Source: Actinomycetes bacterium (GTDB lineage: Bacteria; Actinomycetota; Actinomycetes; Propionibacteriales; Nocardioidaceae). Taken from it: a stretch of 64,000 nt of DNA. Positions 21,529 to 29,285 of this stretch are shown one piece after another (positions within the stretch are counted from its first letter, which is position 1; each line of letters opens with the position of its first letter). The notes below the pieces were generated by a model. The model was not told the origin of the DNA. It worked only from the letters and a program-made list of their open reading frames with translations, and ran no database searches. The position numbers and the translations under genes were made by a program. The stretch is from NCBI GenBank assembly GCA_023460975.1, contig JAEWOG010000103.1, positions 62,001 to 126,000 on the forward strand. The letters run 5' to 3'.

Positions 21529-21546
21529 AAGGTAAGGCTAACCTAA
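21528..21546 (-). promoter_or_regulatory. IdeR/DtxR iron box overlapping a leaderless promoter
   Basis: The 19-base site (TAAGGTAAGGCTAACCTAA on the plus strand) matches the DtxR/IdeR consensus at 17 of 19 positions. It overlaps the -10 box (21535-21540), the expected start point of the DUF2470 gene and the last codon of the upstream tetR gene. Confidence 0.85.
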
Positions 21547-22119
21547 TTCGATCTGGTGGAGAAGGATGGTCTCAACTGCTCGCGCCAGATGGTCACCGAG
21601 GTCCTCGTACGCCAGCACCCCCATGCCCGCATGCAACAACGCACCGGAGAAGGCCAGCAGCAGGGCATCGAGCACGGCAGCCGAGCCCGCCTCCCCCACC
21701 GCCTCGCGGAACAGGCGCGCCCAGTGCGTCCCGAGCACCAGACGCAGGCCCGCGACATCGTCCTCGGGGGCCATCAGACTGCGCGTGGCCGCGCTGGCGA
21801 GCGCAGGCTGCGCGGCGATCACCTCACTCAGGTGCCGCACGAGCCCCTCGACCCGCTCCACGGCGTTCCCCTGCGGTTCGGGGGCGCCCGCCTCCAGCAC
21901 GGCACGGCAGAAGACCCCTGCGCACAGGTGGTTCTTGGAGGAGAAGTAGGTGTAGGCCGTCGCCGCCGAGACCTGCGCATCCGCCGCGACCAGTCGCAGC
22001 GTCAGGTCCTCGTACCCACGCTCATCCAGGAACGCCTCCGCTGCGTCGAGAACCTTCTCGACCGTGGCGATCTGGCGCGCGTTGAGACGACGAGTCGGGG
22101 AGAACCATTCATTCGGCAC
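21538..22119 (-). CDS. TetR/AcrR family transcriptional regulator
   Basis: A 193-residue regulator. The N-terminal helix-turn-helix (ATVEKVLDAAEAFLDERG, then VSAATAYTYFSSKNHL) is at about residues 18-65, with a TetR C-terminal ligand domain. It ends nine bases upstream of the iron-regulated DUF2470 gene, with its stop inside the iron box. GTG start; TAGCGT at 22126-22131 six bases upstream fits a leaderless promoter. The regulated genes are unknown. Confidence 0.9.
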   Translation of the reverse strand: MPNEWFSPTRRLNARQIATVEKVLDAAEAFLDERGYEDLTLRLVAADAQVSAATAYTYFSSKNHLCAGVFCRAVLEAGAPEPQGNAVERVEGLVRHLSEVIAAQPALASAATRSLMAPEDDVAGLRLVLGTHWARLFREAVGEAGSAAVLDALLLAFSGALLHAGMGVLAYEDLGDHLARAVETILLHQIELG

Positions 22120-22197
22120 GCCCCCACGCTAGGGCGTGGCGACGAGCCGGGGCACGACCGCCCCTCCACCGGCACGGCTGCTCCGCCCTGAGAAAGC

Positions 22198-22231
22198 CAG
22201 AAGGCCGGATCCGCGCGGATCCGGCCTTCTG
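22198..22231. terminator. 34-bp perfect palindrome after tRNA-Ala
   Basis: CAGAAGGCCGGATCCGC is followed immediately by its exact reverse complement. It lies eight bases beyond the 3' end of the tRNA and probably terminates it; the minus strand continues with GCTTTCT. It could work in both orientations. Confidence 0.7.
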
Positions 22232-22238
22232 ATTCTTG

Positions 22239-22311
22239 TGGAGGTGAGGGGACTCGAACCCCTGACCCCCTGCATGCCATGCAGGTGCGCTACCAGCTGC
22301 GCCACACCCCC
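22239..22311 (-). tRNA. tRNA-Ala (GGC)
   Basis: A 73-base cloverleaf. The acceptor GGGGGTG pairs with CACCTCC (one G-U). The anticodon stem CCTGC/GCAGG encloses the loop ATGGCAT, giving anticodon GGC. The T-arm AGGGG-TTCGAGT-CCCCT is perfect. CCA is not encoded. It reads GCC, a dominant alanine codon in this G+C-rich genome. Confidence 0.95.
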
Positions 22312-22393
22312 AAGGGTCATCGCCCCGCTTGGGGCAACGACGAGAACATTAGCAACACGACCGGCAAGTGCGAAATCCGGGGGGCCTGGTCGT

Positions 22394-23044
22394 TCACAAG
22401 CCGGTCGCGACCCGGTTCCAGGCGCGGATTCGCCACGCTTGCCCGTCGGGCATCCCCATGAACCCAGATCCAGAATCGTCGAGCACTGCGAAGCCGCAGT
22501 TGTCGAAACCTCCCAGCGCGAGCCCGGCAGATCGCGCGCCGACGAACTCAAGGGCTGCCGTCCGCATCACCGCTCCGTGGGCCACCACCATGCCGGTCTC
22601 CCCCGCCTGGACGGCCTGTGCCGCCTCGGCAAGGGCAGGAAGGAACCGAGCGGTCGCCTGCTCGGGGGCCTCCGCCCCCGCCACCGCACCGAAGTCCCCC
22701 GCCCGTACGGCAGCCGCCTGCTCCGGTTCCGCCGCGCAGAATTCGGCCCACGTCCGCCCTTCCCGGGCATCCCCCACTGAGAACTCGCGCAGCCGAGGAT
22801 CGAGCCGCACCTCAAGCCCCAGCGGGGCCGCCACGAGACGTGCGGTCTCCGCAGCCCGCGACAGGTCCGAGCTGACGATGAAGGTGGGGGCGTACGCAGC
22901 GATCACCGGTGCCACCGCTTGCGCCTGAGCGCGACCCGCACTGTTCAGGGGAATGTCGCGATGCCCTTGGGCACGCCCCTCGAGGTTGTAGTCGGTCTGC
23001 CCGTGCCGCAGCAGAAGAAGACGCCGGCCTGGGGGCGTACTCAC
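22394..23044 (-). CDS. Histidine phosphatase family protein
   Basis: A 216-residue phosphoglycerate-mutase-like protein. The phosphohistidine motif LLLRHGQTDYNLEGRAQGH is at residues 10-28, with the second histidine in VVAHGAVMRT (about 150). Substrates of such proteins include phosphosugars and nucleotides; this one is unassigned. Its ATG overlaps the stop of rsfS (ATGA), and the nadD-rsfS-phosphatase order is common in Actinobacteria. Confidence 0.92.
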   Translation of the reverse strand: MSTPPGRRLLLLRHGQTDYNLEGRAQGHRDIPLNSAGRAQAQAVAPVIAAYAPTFIVSSDLSRAAETARLVAAPLGLEVRLDPRLREFSVGDAREGRTWAEFCAAEPEQAAAVRAGDFGAVAGAEAPEQATARFLPALAEAAQAVQAGETGMVVAHGAVMRTAALEFVGARSAGLALGGFDNCGFAVLDDSGSGFMGMPDGQAWRIRAWNRVATGL

Positions 23045-23409
23045 TCCTCAGTGGCGCCCGGCAGAGCAATCGCCGGGCAGTCGCGCCACAAGCGGTCCAG
23101 CGCGTAGAACTCGCGCTCCTCATCGTGCTGCACGTGCACCACGATGTCGCCGTAGTCCAGCAGGACCCAGCGTCCCTCTCGGTGGCCCTCGCGACGGATC
23201 GGCTTGGCCCCCGCCTCGCGCAGCTTGTCCTCGATCTCGTCGACGATGGCACCCACGAGTCGCTCGTTGCCTGCGGAGGCCAGGAGGAAGGCGTCGGTGA
23301 TGGCCAACTGCTCACTGACGTCGAAGGCGAGGATGTTCTCCGCCTTCTTGTCCTCCGCGGCCGCGGCAGCGACGGCGATGAGGTTGAGCGAGTAGTCAGA
23401 GGCGGTCAT
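23041..23409 (-). CDS. rsfS: Ribosome silencing factor RsfS
   Basis: A 122-residue RsfS/Iojap protein that binds L14 and blocks joining of ribosomal subunits when nutrients are scarce. Motifs: AAEDKKAENILAFDVSEQLAITDAFL, HREGRWVLLDYGDIVVHV and REFYALDRLW. The start at 23409 overlaps the end of nadD and has GAGAAGG upstream. Confidence 0.96.
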   Translation of the reverse strand: MTASDYSLNLIAVAAAAAEDKKAENILAFDVSEQLAITDAFLLASAGNERLVGAIVDEIEDKLREAGAKPIRREGHREGRWVLLDYGDIVVHVQHDEEREFYALDRLWRDCPAIALPGATEE

Positions 23410-24034
23410 GAGTTTCCTTCTCGGGGGCGGCATCTGCCTCGCCGGAGGGCGAGTAGAGGCGGTGCTTGGCGATGTACTGGACCACGCCGTCGGGTACGAG
23501 GTACCACACGGGCTCACCGCGCTGGGTCCGCAACCGACAGTCGGTGCTGGAGATCGCCAACGCGGGGATCTCCACCATGGTGACGCGATCAGAGGGGATC
23601 TTGGCAATCGTCGCCGGATCCATGGTGTATCCGGGGCGGGTGCAGCCCACGAAGTTGGCCAGCTCGAACAACTCCCCCGCATCGCGCCAGGTGAAGATGT
23701 CCGCCAGCGCATCGGCGCCGGTGATGAAGTACAACTCCGCGTCCGGCATCTGCGCCCGCAGGTCCCGCAGGGTGTCGATCGTGTACGTCGGGCCGTCCCG
23801 GTCCAGGTCGACCCGGGAGACGGTGAACCGCGGATTCGACGCGGTCGCGACCACCGTCATGAGGTAGCGGTGCTCCGCGGGCGAGACAGCCCGGTCCGCC
23901 TTCTGCCACGGATCCCCCGTGGGGACGAAGACGACCTCGTCGAGGTCGAACCATGCCTGCACCTCGGAGGCAGCCACGAGGTGACCGTGATGGATGGGAT
24001 CGAACGTCCCACCCATCACTCCGACGCGACGCAT
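23396..24034 (-). CDS. nadD: Nicotinate-nucleotide adenylyltransferase
   Basis: A 212-residue nucleotidyltransferase that makes deamido-NAD from nicotinate mononucleotide and ATP. It has MGGTFDPIHHGHLVAA (residues 7-22) and the C-terminal ISSTDCR, matching the ISSTxxR motif. The ATG at 24034 begins the conserved MRRVGVMGG. rsfS overlaps its 3' end. Confidence 0.95.
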   Translation of the reverse strand: MRRVGVMGGTFDPIHHGHLVAASEVQAWFDLDEVVFVPTGDPWQKADRAVSPAEHRYLMTVVATASNPRFTVSRVDLDRDGPTYTIDTLRDLRAQMPDAELYFITGADALADIFTWRDAGELFELANFVGCTRPGYTMDPATIAKIPSDRVTMVEIPALAISSTDCRLRTQRGEPVWYLVPDGVVQYIAKHRLYSPSGEADAAPEKETHDRL

Positions 24035-24054
24035 GGCCCGATGCTCAGCGAGAC

Positions 24055-24198
24055 TCAGGAGTGCTCGCGCCCGCCGCCGAACCACACGAGGGCCAGCAGG
24101 GCCGCGAGCAGGATGCCGAGGGCGAGGCCGCCCACGACGTACGGGGAGACCGCGGGCTCGGCGGACTCGGAGGCAACGATCATGAGGGCGTTCAGCAT
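24055..24198 (-). CDS. Small membrane protein (47 aa) between proA and nadD
   Basis: A 47-residue protein: short N-terminal region, one membrane helix (VVGGLALGILLAALLALVWF) and the tail GGGREHS. The reading frame sits neatly between proA and nadD on the same strand, and similar short proteins are annotated at this place in related Actinobacteria (from memory, not searched). TAGGAT at 24205-24210, six bases before the ATG, fits a leaderless promoter. The function is unknown. Confidence 0.7.
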   Translation of the reverse strand: MLNALMIVASESAEPAVSPYVVGGLALGILLAALLALVWFGGGREHS

Positions 24199-24232
24199 GG
24201 GGGGATCCTATCGGCAGGAGCGGTGAGGCGGG

Positions 24233-25474
24233 TCAGCGGACGTGACCGTCGCCGGTGACGACGTACTTCGTGGAGGTCATCTCCGGAAGGCCCATGGGTC
24301 CGCGGGCGTGCAGCTTCTGGGTCGAGATGCCGATCTCGGCGCCGAAGCCGAACTCTCCCCCGTCGGTGAACCGGGTCGAGGCGTTCACGAGGACGGCGGC
24401 GGAGTCGACGGCCGCAGTGAACCGCCTGATCACGCGCTGGTCCTCGGCGATGACGGCATCCGTGTGGCCGCTGGAGTGGCGACGAATGTGCGCGATCGCC
24501 TGCTCGACGTCATCCACGACCGCAGCCGAGATGTCGAGCGAGAGATATTCGGTGTCGAAGTCCTCGGCCGTCGCGGCGACGACGCCGTCGTACTCGCAGA
24601 ACACGGAGTCCCCGTGAATCGTGACGCCGCGCTCGCGCAGGGCATCGATCACGACCGGTACGAACTGGTCGGCCAGGTCGGAGTGGATCAGCAACGACTC
24701 CGCCGAGTTGCACACCGAGGTGCGGTGGGTCTTGGAGTTGATCACGATCTCCAACGCCTTGGCGAGGTCGGCGGAGGCGTCGACGTACACATGGCAGTTG
24801 CCCACGCCCGTCTCGATCACGGGCACCGTGGACTCCTCCACGACCGTGTTGATCAGCCCAGCGCCGCCTCGCGGGATGAGTACGTCGACCAGCCCCCGCG
24901 CCCGCATCAGCTCCTTGACCGACTCGTGCGACTCGGTGCTGACCAGCTGGAAGACCTCGGGCGAGATCCCCACCGAGGCGACGGCTGCACGCAGCGCCTC
25001 GACGATCGCGGCATTCGACGTGTGGGCGCTCGACGACCCCCGCAGCAGCACGGCGTTGCCCGACTTGAGGCAGATGCCGGCCGCGTCCGCGGTGACGTTG
25101 GGACGGGCCTCGTAGATCATCCCGACGACGCCGAACGGCACCCGGACCTGCCGCAACTCCAACCCGTTGGCCAGCGTGGAGCCCCGGACGACCTCGCCCA
25201 CCGGATCCGGGAGCGCGGCCACCTCGCGCAGTCCAGCAGCCATCGCCTCCAGTCGCTGCGAGGTGAGCCGGAGGCGGTCGATGATGTTGGGGGCCGTCCC
25301 GCCGGCCTCGGCGCGTGCCACATCTGCCTCGTTGGCGGCCAGGATGGCCACGGATGAATCGATCAGCGCGTCCGCCATCGCAGCGAGGGCTCGATCCTTC
25401 ACCTCTCGCGTGGTCACGGCGAGGTCGTAGCTGGCCTCGCGAGCCGCCAGAGCGAGAGCGCGCACGTCGTTCAT
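24233..25474 (-). CDS. proA: Gamma-glutamyl phosphate reductase
   Basis: A 413-residue NADPH-dependent enzyme of proline synthesis that reduces glutamyl-5-phosphate to the semialdehyde. It has YEARPNVTADAAGICLKSGNA (about 120-140) and the catalytic cysteine in KTHRTSVCNSAE (about 258), ending FGAEIGISTQKLHARGPMGL. A TAGGCT box (25481-25486) six bases before the ATG suggests leaderless transcription. proB is not in the window on this side. Confidence 0.97.
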   Translation of the reverse strand: MNDVRALALAAREASYDLAVTTREVKDRALAAMADALIDSSVAILAANEADVARAEAGGTAPNIIDRLRLTSQRLEAMAAGLREVAALPDPVGEVVRGSTLANGLELRQVRVPFGVVGMIYEARPNVTADAAGICLKSGNAVLLRGSSSAHTSNAAIVEALRAAVASVGISPEVFQLVSTESHESVKELMRARGLVDVLIPRGGAGLINTVVEESTVPVIETGVGNCHVYVDASADLAKALEIVINSKTHRTSVCNSAESLLIHSDLADQFVPVVIDALRERGVTIHGDSVFCEYDGVVAATAEDFDTEYLSLDISAAVVDDVEQAIAHIRRHSSGHTDAVIAEDQRVIRRFTAAVDSAAVLVNASTRFTDGGEFGFGAEIGISTQKLHARGPMGLPEMTSTKYVVTGDGHVR

Positions 25475-25651
25475 GCAGCGAGCCTAGGCCGACCCTGCGA
25501 ACCGGCGAGACGGCGTCTTGCCACGTGAGTCGCACCCCGGCTCGAACACCTCCGATGGCGCGCGAAAAACCGCAGGCAACTTTCTGCGCATGAGCCGCGT
25601 CACAATCAGAGACCACGCATCGTGGTTCCACTCATTTCGGGGAGGCACACC

Positions 25652-27190
25652 ATGTCAACCATCCGCCTGAGCGTCTCGGCCGTGGCCCTTGCCGCCGCCG
25701 CGTCCCTGGCAGCACCAGCAACAGCAGTGTCAACGGCGGGCACGTCAGTGGCCGGCACGTCGGCCACCGCCACGTCCAGCGCACCCGCTTCCACCGCCCC
25801 GACCCCACTCCCGGATCTTGCCCGGGCGGTCGGCGAAAGGGGCGGGGTGTGGGCGCCGAGCGAGATGACCGTCACGCGCTGGGGCCGTCAGAAGAACATC
25901 TGGCTCTCGCCCCAGGCACGACTGGTGGCCGGCACCACCCCGATCGAGTTCCGCACCAGCCGCACCTCGTACAGCCAGCCGGTCCGCACCACGTGGCACC
26001 GCGGCGAGGAGAGCGGCCCGGTGAACGTCTCGCAGAAGAACCTTCGCAAGCTCTACGGCCTGTCCACGATCTCGATCCGTGACGCCAACGGCACCGTCCT
26101 CAAGGAGCGTGCCCTGGGGTCCTGTCTGGCCGGGATGACGAGTCCTGCACGGATGGACGCTCCCACGACGTCCCCCTACCCGAACAGCGGATGCCCGTGG
26201 AACCCGTTCGCCCTCGGCATGGTTCACGGCGTGCAGGCCGGCTGGTCCATCCCCTTGTGGGAGAACGGGCTGCGCATCGAGGCCCGCACCTCGACCCTGG
26301 ACATGACGATCACCCTGGGCAAGGCGTACGCGGACGCGCTGGGCATCCCCGAGGCAGACCGCTCGGCCACGACGCGCGTGGTGGTCAAGCGCCGCGGCCC
26401 GGGTCACCGCGAGGCCGAACGCACCACTGACGCGAAGGACCCCAAGGCACCCAACCCCGAGCTCGGCCCCGAGCCGACCACCCGCGCCGCGGGGGCGCCG
26501 GCGGGCAACGAGCCTGATCTGCGGGCACTTCCCGTGGGCCAGGTCGCCACGGCCCGCCAGGGCACCCTGTTGCGCTTCGAGACGGGTGTGTGGAACGCCG
26601 GCCCCGGCCCGTTGGTCGTGGACGGGTTCCGCGAAGCACGCACCGGGTCGATGACCGGCTACCAGCAGTTCTACGACGCCAACGGCGACAACGCCGGCCA
26701 CGTACGACTGGGGGGCAACGTCTTCCGGATGTCGAAGAACGGCTGGGAATGGCGCACCAACATGATCAGCGGGTACCGCTTGGTGGACCGCTCCGGTCGC
26801 ACCGTCGACGAGGCCTCGCGCACCAGCCTGTGCGCCGCCAACGTGGAGATCGTCGACGCGACGGTGCCGCGGGCGATCTGGAAGCCGTTCGAGTCGCCGT
26901 TCAACACCTCGTGCGAGACCGGCTCCGCAATGTCGGTTCGCTACTCGATCGCCACCGGGATGGGTGACTACTCGTACCGCTGGTCCCGCGCTGAGGCACT
27001 GGACATCAGCAAGGTGCCCCAGGGCTGGTACCGCCTCGAGGTCATCGCGAACCCGACGGGGACCCTGATGGAGGCCGACAAGGCCAACAACACCACCTCG
27101 CGCGCCATCTGGCTCGGCCCCGTCGGCCCGCGACGCGAAGTCAAGGTCGCTCCGGTCGGCATCGTGGACGACAAGGGTTACCGCCGCTGA
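25652..27190 (+). CDS. Secreted lysyl-oxidase-like protein lacking the copper histidines
   Basis: A 512-residue protein with a Sec signal peptide (MSTIRLSVSAVALAAAASLAAPATA), an N-terminal beta-rich region, a Pro-rich linker (about 250-285) and a C-terminal domain (about 300-490) that follows the lysyl oxidase pattern: LRFETGVWNAGPGPLVVDGF, YDANGDNAGHVRLGGNVF, and VPQGWYRLEVIANPTGTLME with NNTT. Lysyl oxidases bind copper with a WxHxH-type cluster; here the aligned segment reads NGWEWRTNMISGY, without histidine. Catalysis is therefore unlikely. The ATG at 25652 has GGGGAGG upstream; the signal peptide is followed by a Ser/Thr/Ala-rich stretch. Confidence 0.7.
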   Translation: MSTIRLSVSAVALAAAASLAAPATAVSTAGTSVAGTSATATSSAPASTAPTPLPDLARAVGERGGVWAPSEMTVTRWGRQKNIWLSPQARLVAGTTPIEFRTSRTSYSQPVRTTWHRGEESGPVNVSQKNLRKLYGLSTISIRDANGTVLKERALGSCLAGMTSPARMDAPTTSPYPNSGCPWNPFALGMVHGVQAGWSIPLWENGLRIEARTSTLDMTITLGKAYADALGIPEADRSATTRVVVKRRGPGHREAERTTDAKDPKAPNPELGPEPTTRAAGAPAGNEPDLRALPVGQVATARQGTLLRFETGVWNAGPGPLVVDGFREARTGSMTGYQQFYDANGDNAGHVRLGGNVFRMSKNGWEWRTNMISGYRLVDRSGRTVDEASRTSLCAANVEIVDATVPRAIWKPFESPFNTSCETGSAMSVRYSIATGMGDYSYRWSRAEALDISKVPQGWYRLEVIANPTGTLMEADKANNTTSRAIWLGPVGPRREVKVAPVGIVDDKGYRR

Positions 27191-27216
27191 GCAGCGGTTG
27201 CGCCCGCATGCAGGAA

Positions 27217-27239
27217 GCCCCCGCCGAACCGGCGGGGGC
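27217..27239. terminator. Bidirectional terminator between the lysyl-oxidase-like gene and etfA
   Basis: GCCCCCGCCG-AAC-CGGCGGGGGC, a 10-bp perfect stem between convergent genes, without a long T-run. Confidence 0.75.
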
Positions 27240-27274
27240 AACCTGTCGTACGAGGCTGTCGTCCGGGTGTGGAC

Positions 27275-28228
27275 TCAGCCCTTGCGTGCGTTGATCTGCT
27301 CGGTGGCAGCCGGGAGGACCGTGTGCAGGTCACCGACGACGCCGAAGTCGACCAGCTCGAACATGGGCGCCTCCGGGTCCTTGTTGACCGCGACGATCGT
27401 CTTGGAGGTCTGCATGCCGGCGCGGTGCTGGATCGCACCCGAGATGCCGTTGGCGACGTACAGCTGGGGCGAGACCGTCTTGCCGGTCTGACCCACCTGG
27501 AACGCGTGCGGCATCCAGCCGGAGTCCACGGCGGCGCGGGAGGCGCCGACGGCGGCACCGAGCGAGTCGGCGAAGTTTTCCACCGGCTCGAAGTTGCCGC
27601 CCGTGCCGCGTCCACCGGACACGACGATGGCGGCCTCGGTCAGCTCGGGACGACCGGTGGCCTGACGCGGCTGGCTGGCGATGATCTGCGCGGTCTTGGC
27701 GGCATCCGAGATGGTCGGGGCAAACGCCTCGACGGTCCCGGCGCCCTCAGCGGCCTCGGGGGCAGCGGAGTTGGGCTTGACCGTGATGATCGGGGTCCCC
27801 TGCGTCACCTTCGCGGTCACCGTGAAGTTGCCGGCGAACACGGACTGGGTCGTGACACCGCCCTCAGCCACGTCGACAGCGTCAGTGATCAGGCCGGAGC
27901 CGATCTTGATCGCGAGACGCCCCGCGACCTCCTTGCCCTCGAACGTCGAGGGGATGAGGACGGCAGCCGGAGCGGCCTTCTCCACCAGCTGGGCCAGCGC
28001 CTCAGCCTTGGGAGCCACCAGGTAGCCCTTGATCTGGGCGTCGTCGATCACGTACACCTTGTCCGCGCCGTACGCCTTCACCTTGTCCGCGACGGCTGCG
28101 GCCTGGTCCGGCGCGCCGAAGAAGACGGCCGCGGGCGTGCCGAGACGACGGGCGATGGTGAGCAGCTCGTACGTGGGCTTCTTGACCTCGCCAGCGGCGT
28201 GGTCGATGACAACAAGAACGTCACTCAT
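27275..28228 (-). CDS. etfA: Electron transfer flavoprotein subunit alpha
   Basis: A 317-residue FixB-type subunit. It carries electrons from acyl-CoA dehydrogenases to the quinone pool. The C-terminal FAD domain shows VVSGGRGTGGNFEPVENFAD, SRAAVDSGWMPHAFQVGQTGKTV and the end ALNKDPEAPMFE-like VNKDPEAPMFELVDFGVVGD. It is 12 bases downstream of etfB in the usual etfBA order. Confidence 0.97.
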   Translation of the reverse strand: MSDVLVVIDHAAGEVKKPTYELLTIARRLGTPAAVFFGAPDQAAAVADKVKAYGADKVYVIDDAQIKGYLVAPKAEALAQLVEKAAPAAVLIPSTFEGKEVAGRLAIKIGSGLITDAVDVAEGGVTTQSVFAGNFTVTAKVTQGTPIITVKPNSAAPEAAEGAGTVEAFAPTISDAAKTAQIIASQPRQATGRPELTEAAIVVSGGRGTGGNFEPVENFADSLGAAVGASRAAVDSGWMPHAFQVGQTGKTVSPQLYVANGISGAIQHRAGMQTSKTIVAVNKDPEAPMFELVDFGVVGDLHTVLPAATEQINARKG

Positions 28229-28240
28229 GTCTCAGGCTCC

Positions 28241-29032
28241 TTAGATGAACTTCTTGCCAGCGAGGAACTCGACCAGCGCGGTGGCGCCCGAGCCGTCCTC
28301 GTCGGTCACGATCTCGCCGGCGGTGCGCGGCGGGCGAGCGGCCGTGTCCTCGACCTGGCTCCAGGCCACGGACAGGCCGACCTGACCCGCGTCGACGCCG
28401 AGGTCGCTGAGCGCGTACGTCTCGAGCGGCTTCTTCTTGGCGGCCATGATGCCCTTGAACGACGGGTAACGGGCCTCGCCCGTCTGGTCGGTCACCGAGA
28501 GGACCACGGGCAGCGTCGCGCCGATGACCTCGGTGGAGCCCTCGTTGTCGCGCTTGATGCGGATCTGGTCGCCCTGGGTCTCGACCACCGAAGCGAGCGT
28601 GACCTGCGGGAGCCCGAGACGCTCGGCGAGCATCGCGGGGACGACGCTCATGCCGGCGTCGGTGGAGGCCATGCCGTTGACGACGAGGTCCACCGGGCCG
28701 ATCTTCTCGATCGCCTTGGCCAGCACCAACGAGGTCGCGACGGCGTCGGAGCCGGCGATGGCGTCGTCGATCACGTGAACGCCCTTGTCGGCGCCCATCT
28801 GCAGGGCCTTGCGCACGGCGTCGACGGCCTTCTCGGGACCGACGCACAGCGCGGTCACCTCGATGTCCTCGCCCTCGCGCTTCTCCTTGATCTGCAGCGC
28901 CTGCTCGACGGCGTACTCGTCGAGCTCGGAGAGCAGGCCGTCGACGCCAACGCGGTCGACGGTGTTGTCCGACTCGAACTGCCGGTCGGCAGTGGCGTCG
29001 GGGACGTACTTCACGCAGACAACAATGTTCAT
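28241..29032 (-). CDS. etfB: Electron transfer flavoprotein subunit beta
   Basis: A 263-residue FixA-type subunit that binds AMP and pairs with EtfA. It begins MNIVVCVKYVPDATADR and has DEYAVEQALQIKEK, GMASTDAGMSVVPAMLAERLG and the PSFKGIMAAKKKPLE recognition loop that contacts dehydrogenases. The leader upstream holds TAATCT at about 29117-29122 and, further out, a nested inverted-repeat structure. Confidence 0.97.
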   Translation of the reverse strand: MNIVVCVKYVPDATADRQFESDNTVDRVGVDGLLSELDEYAVEQALQIKEKREGEDIEVTALCVGPEKAVDAVRKALQMGADKGVHVIDDAIAGSDAVATSLVLAKAIEKIGPVDLVVNGMASTDAGMSVVPAMLAERLGLPQVTLASVVETQGDQIRIKRDNEGSTEVIGATLPVVLSVTDQTGEARYPSFKGIMAAKKKPLETYALSDLGVDAGQVGLSVAWSQVEDTAARPPRTAGEIVTDEDGSGATALVEFLAGKKFI

Positions 29033-29150
29033 GGTGGTTGGCCTGGCGGCCCCTCCTGTGTACTCGATCCTGGCCCGCCGCTCAGGGCAGGGCTGATCCA
29101 CCGGATGTGTACCGGCGAGATTACAAGTGACTCCCCCATCGGGAAACATC

Positions 29151-29220
29151 CCCACGGGTGTGATCTCTCACAGTTCGTGCGCCTCACTCGACCCGCGGTC
29201 GACCCGCACGAACCCGTGGG
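29151..29220. repeat. Nested inverted repeats forming a possible three-way junction
   Basis: Outer 9-bp arms 29151-29159/29212-29220, a 5-bp hairpin TGTGA/TCACA (29159-29172) and a 9-bp stem 29173-29181/29205-29213 capped by TCGACC/GGTCGA (29188-29202). Pairs share two bases at the junction. It lies between the stop of a secreted-protein gene and the etfB promoter region. Confidence 0.5.
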
Positions 29221-29241
29221 CAACGACACCGACGCACGAAT

Positions 29242-29269
29242 GCGGGCCCCGGGTGAGCCCGGGACCCGC
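29242..29269 (-). terminator. Terminator hairpin of the DUF6801-like gene
   Basis: GCGGG-C-CCCGGG, loop TGAG, CCCGGG-A-CCCGC: an 11-bp stem with one mismatch, 16 bases after the stop at 29286. Confidence 0.7.
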
Positions 29270-29285
29270 ACTCGTCACGCTGAGG

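Noticed and set aside
22393..22415. 13-base match TTCACAAGCCGGT to the ccrA promoter (57659)
   Set aside because: It lies inside the coding end of the histidine phosphatase gene without the inverted repeat; chance similarity.
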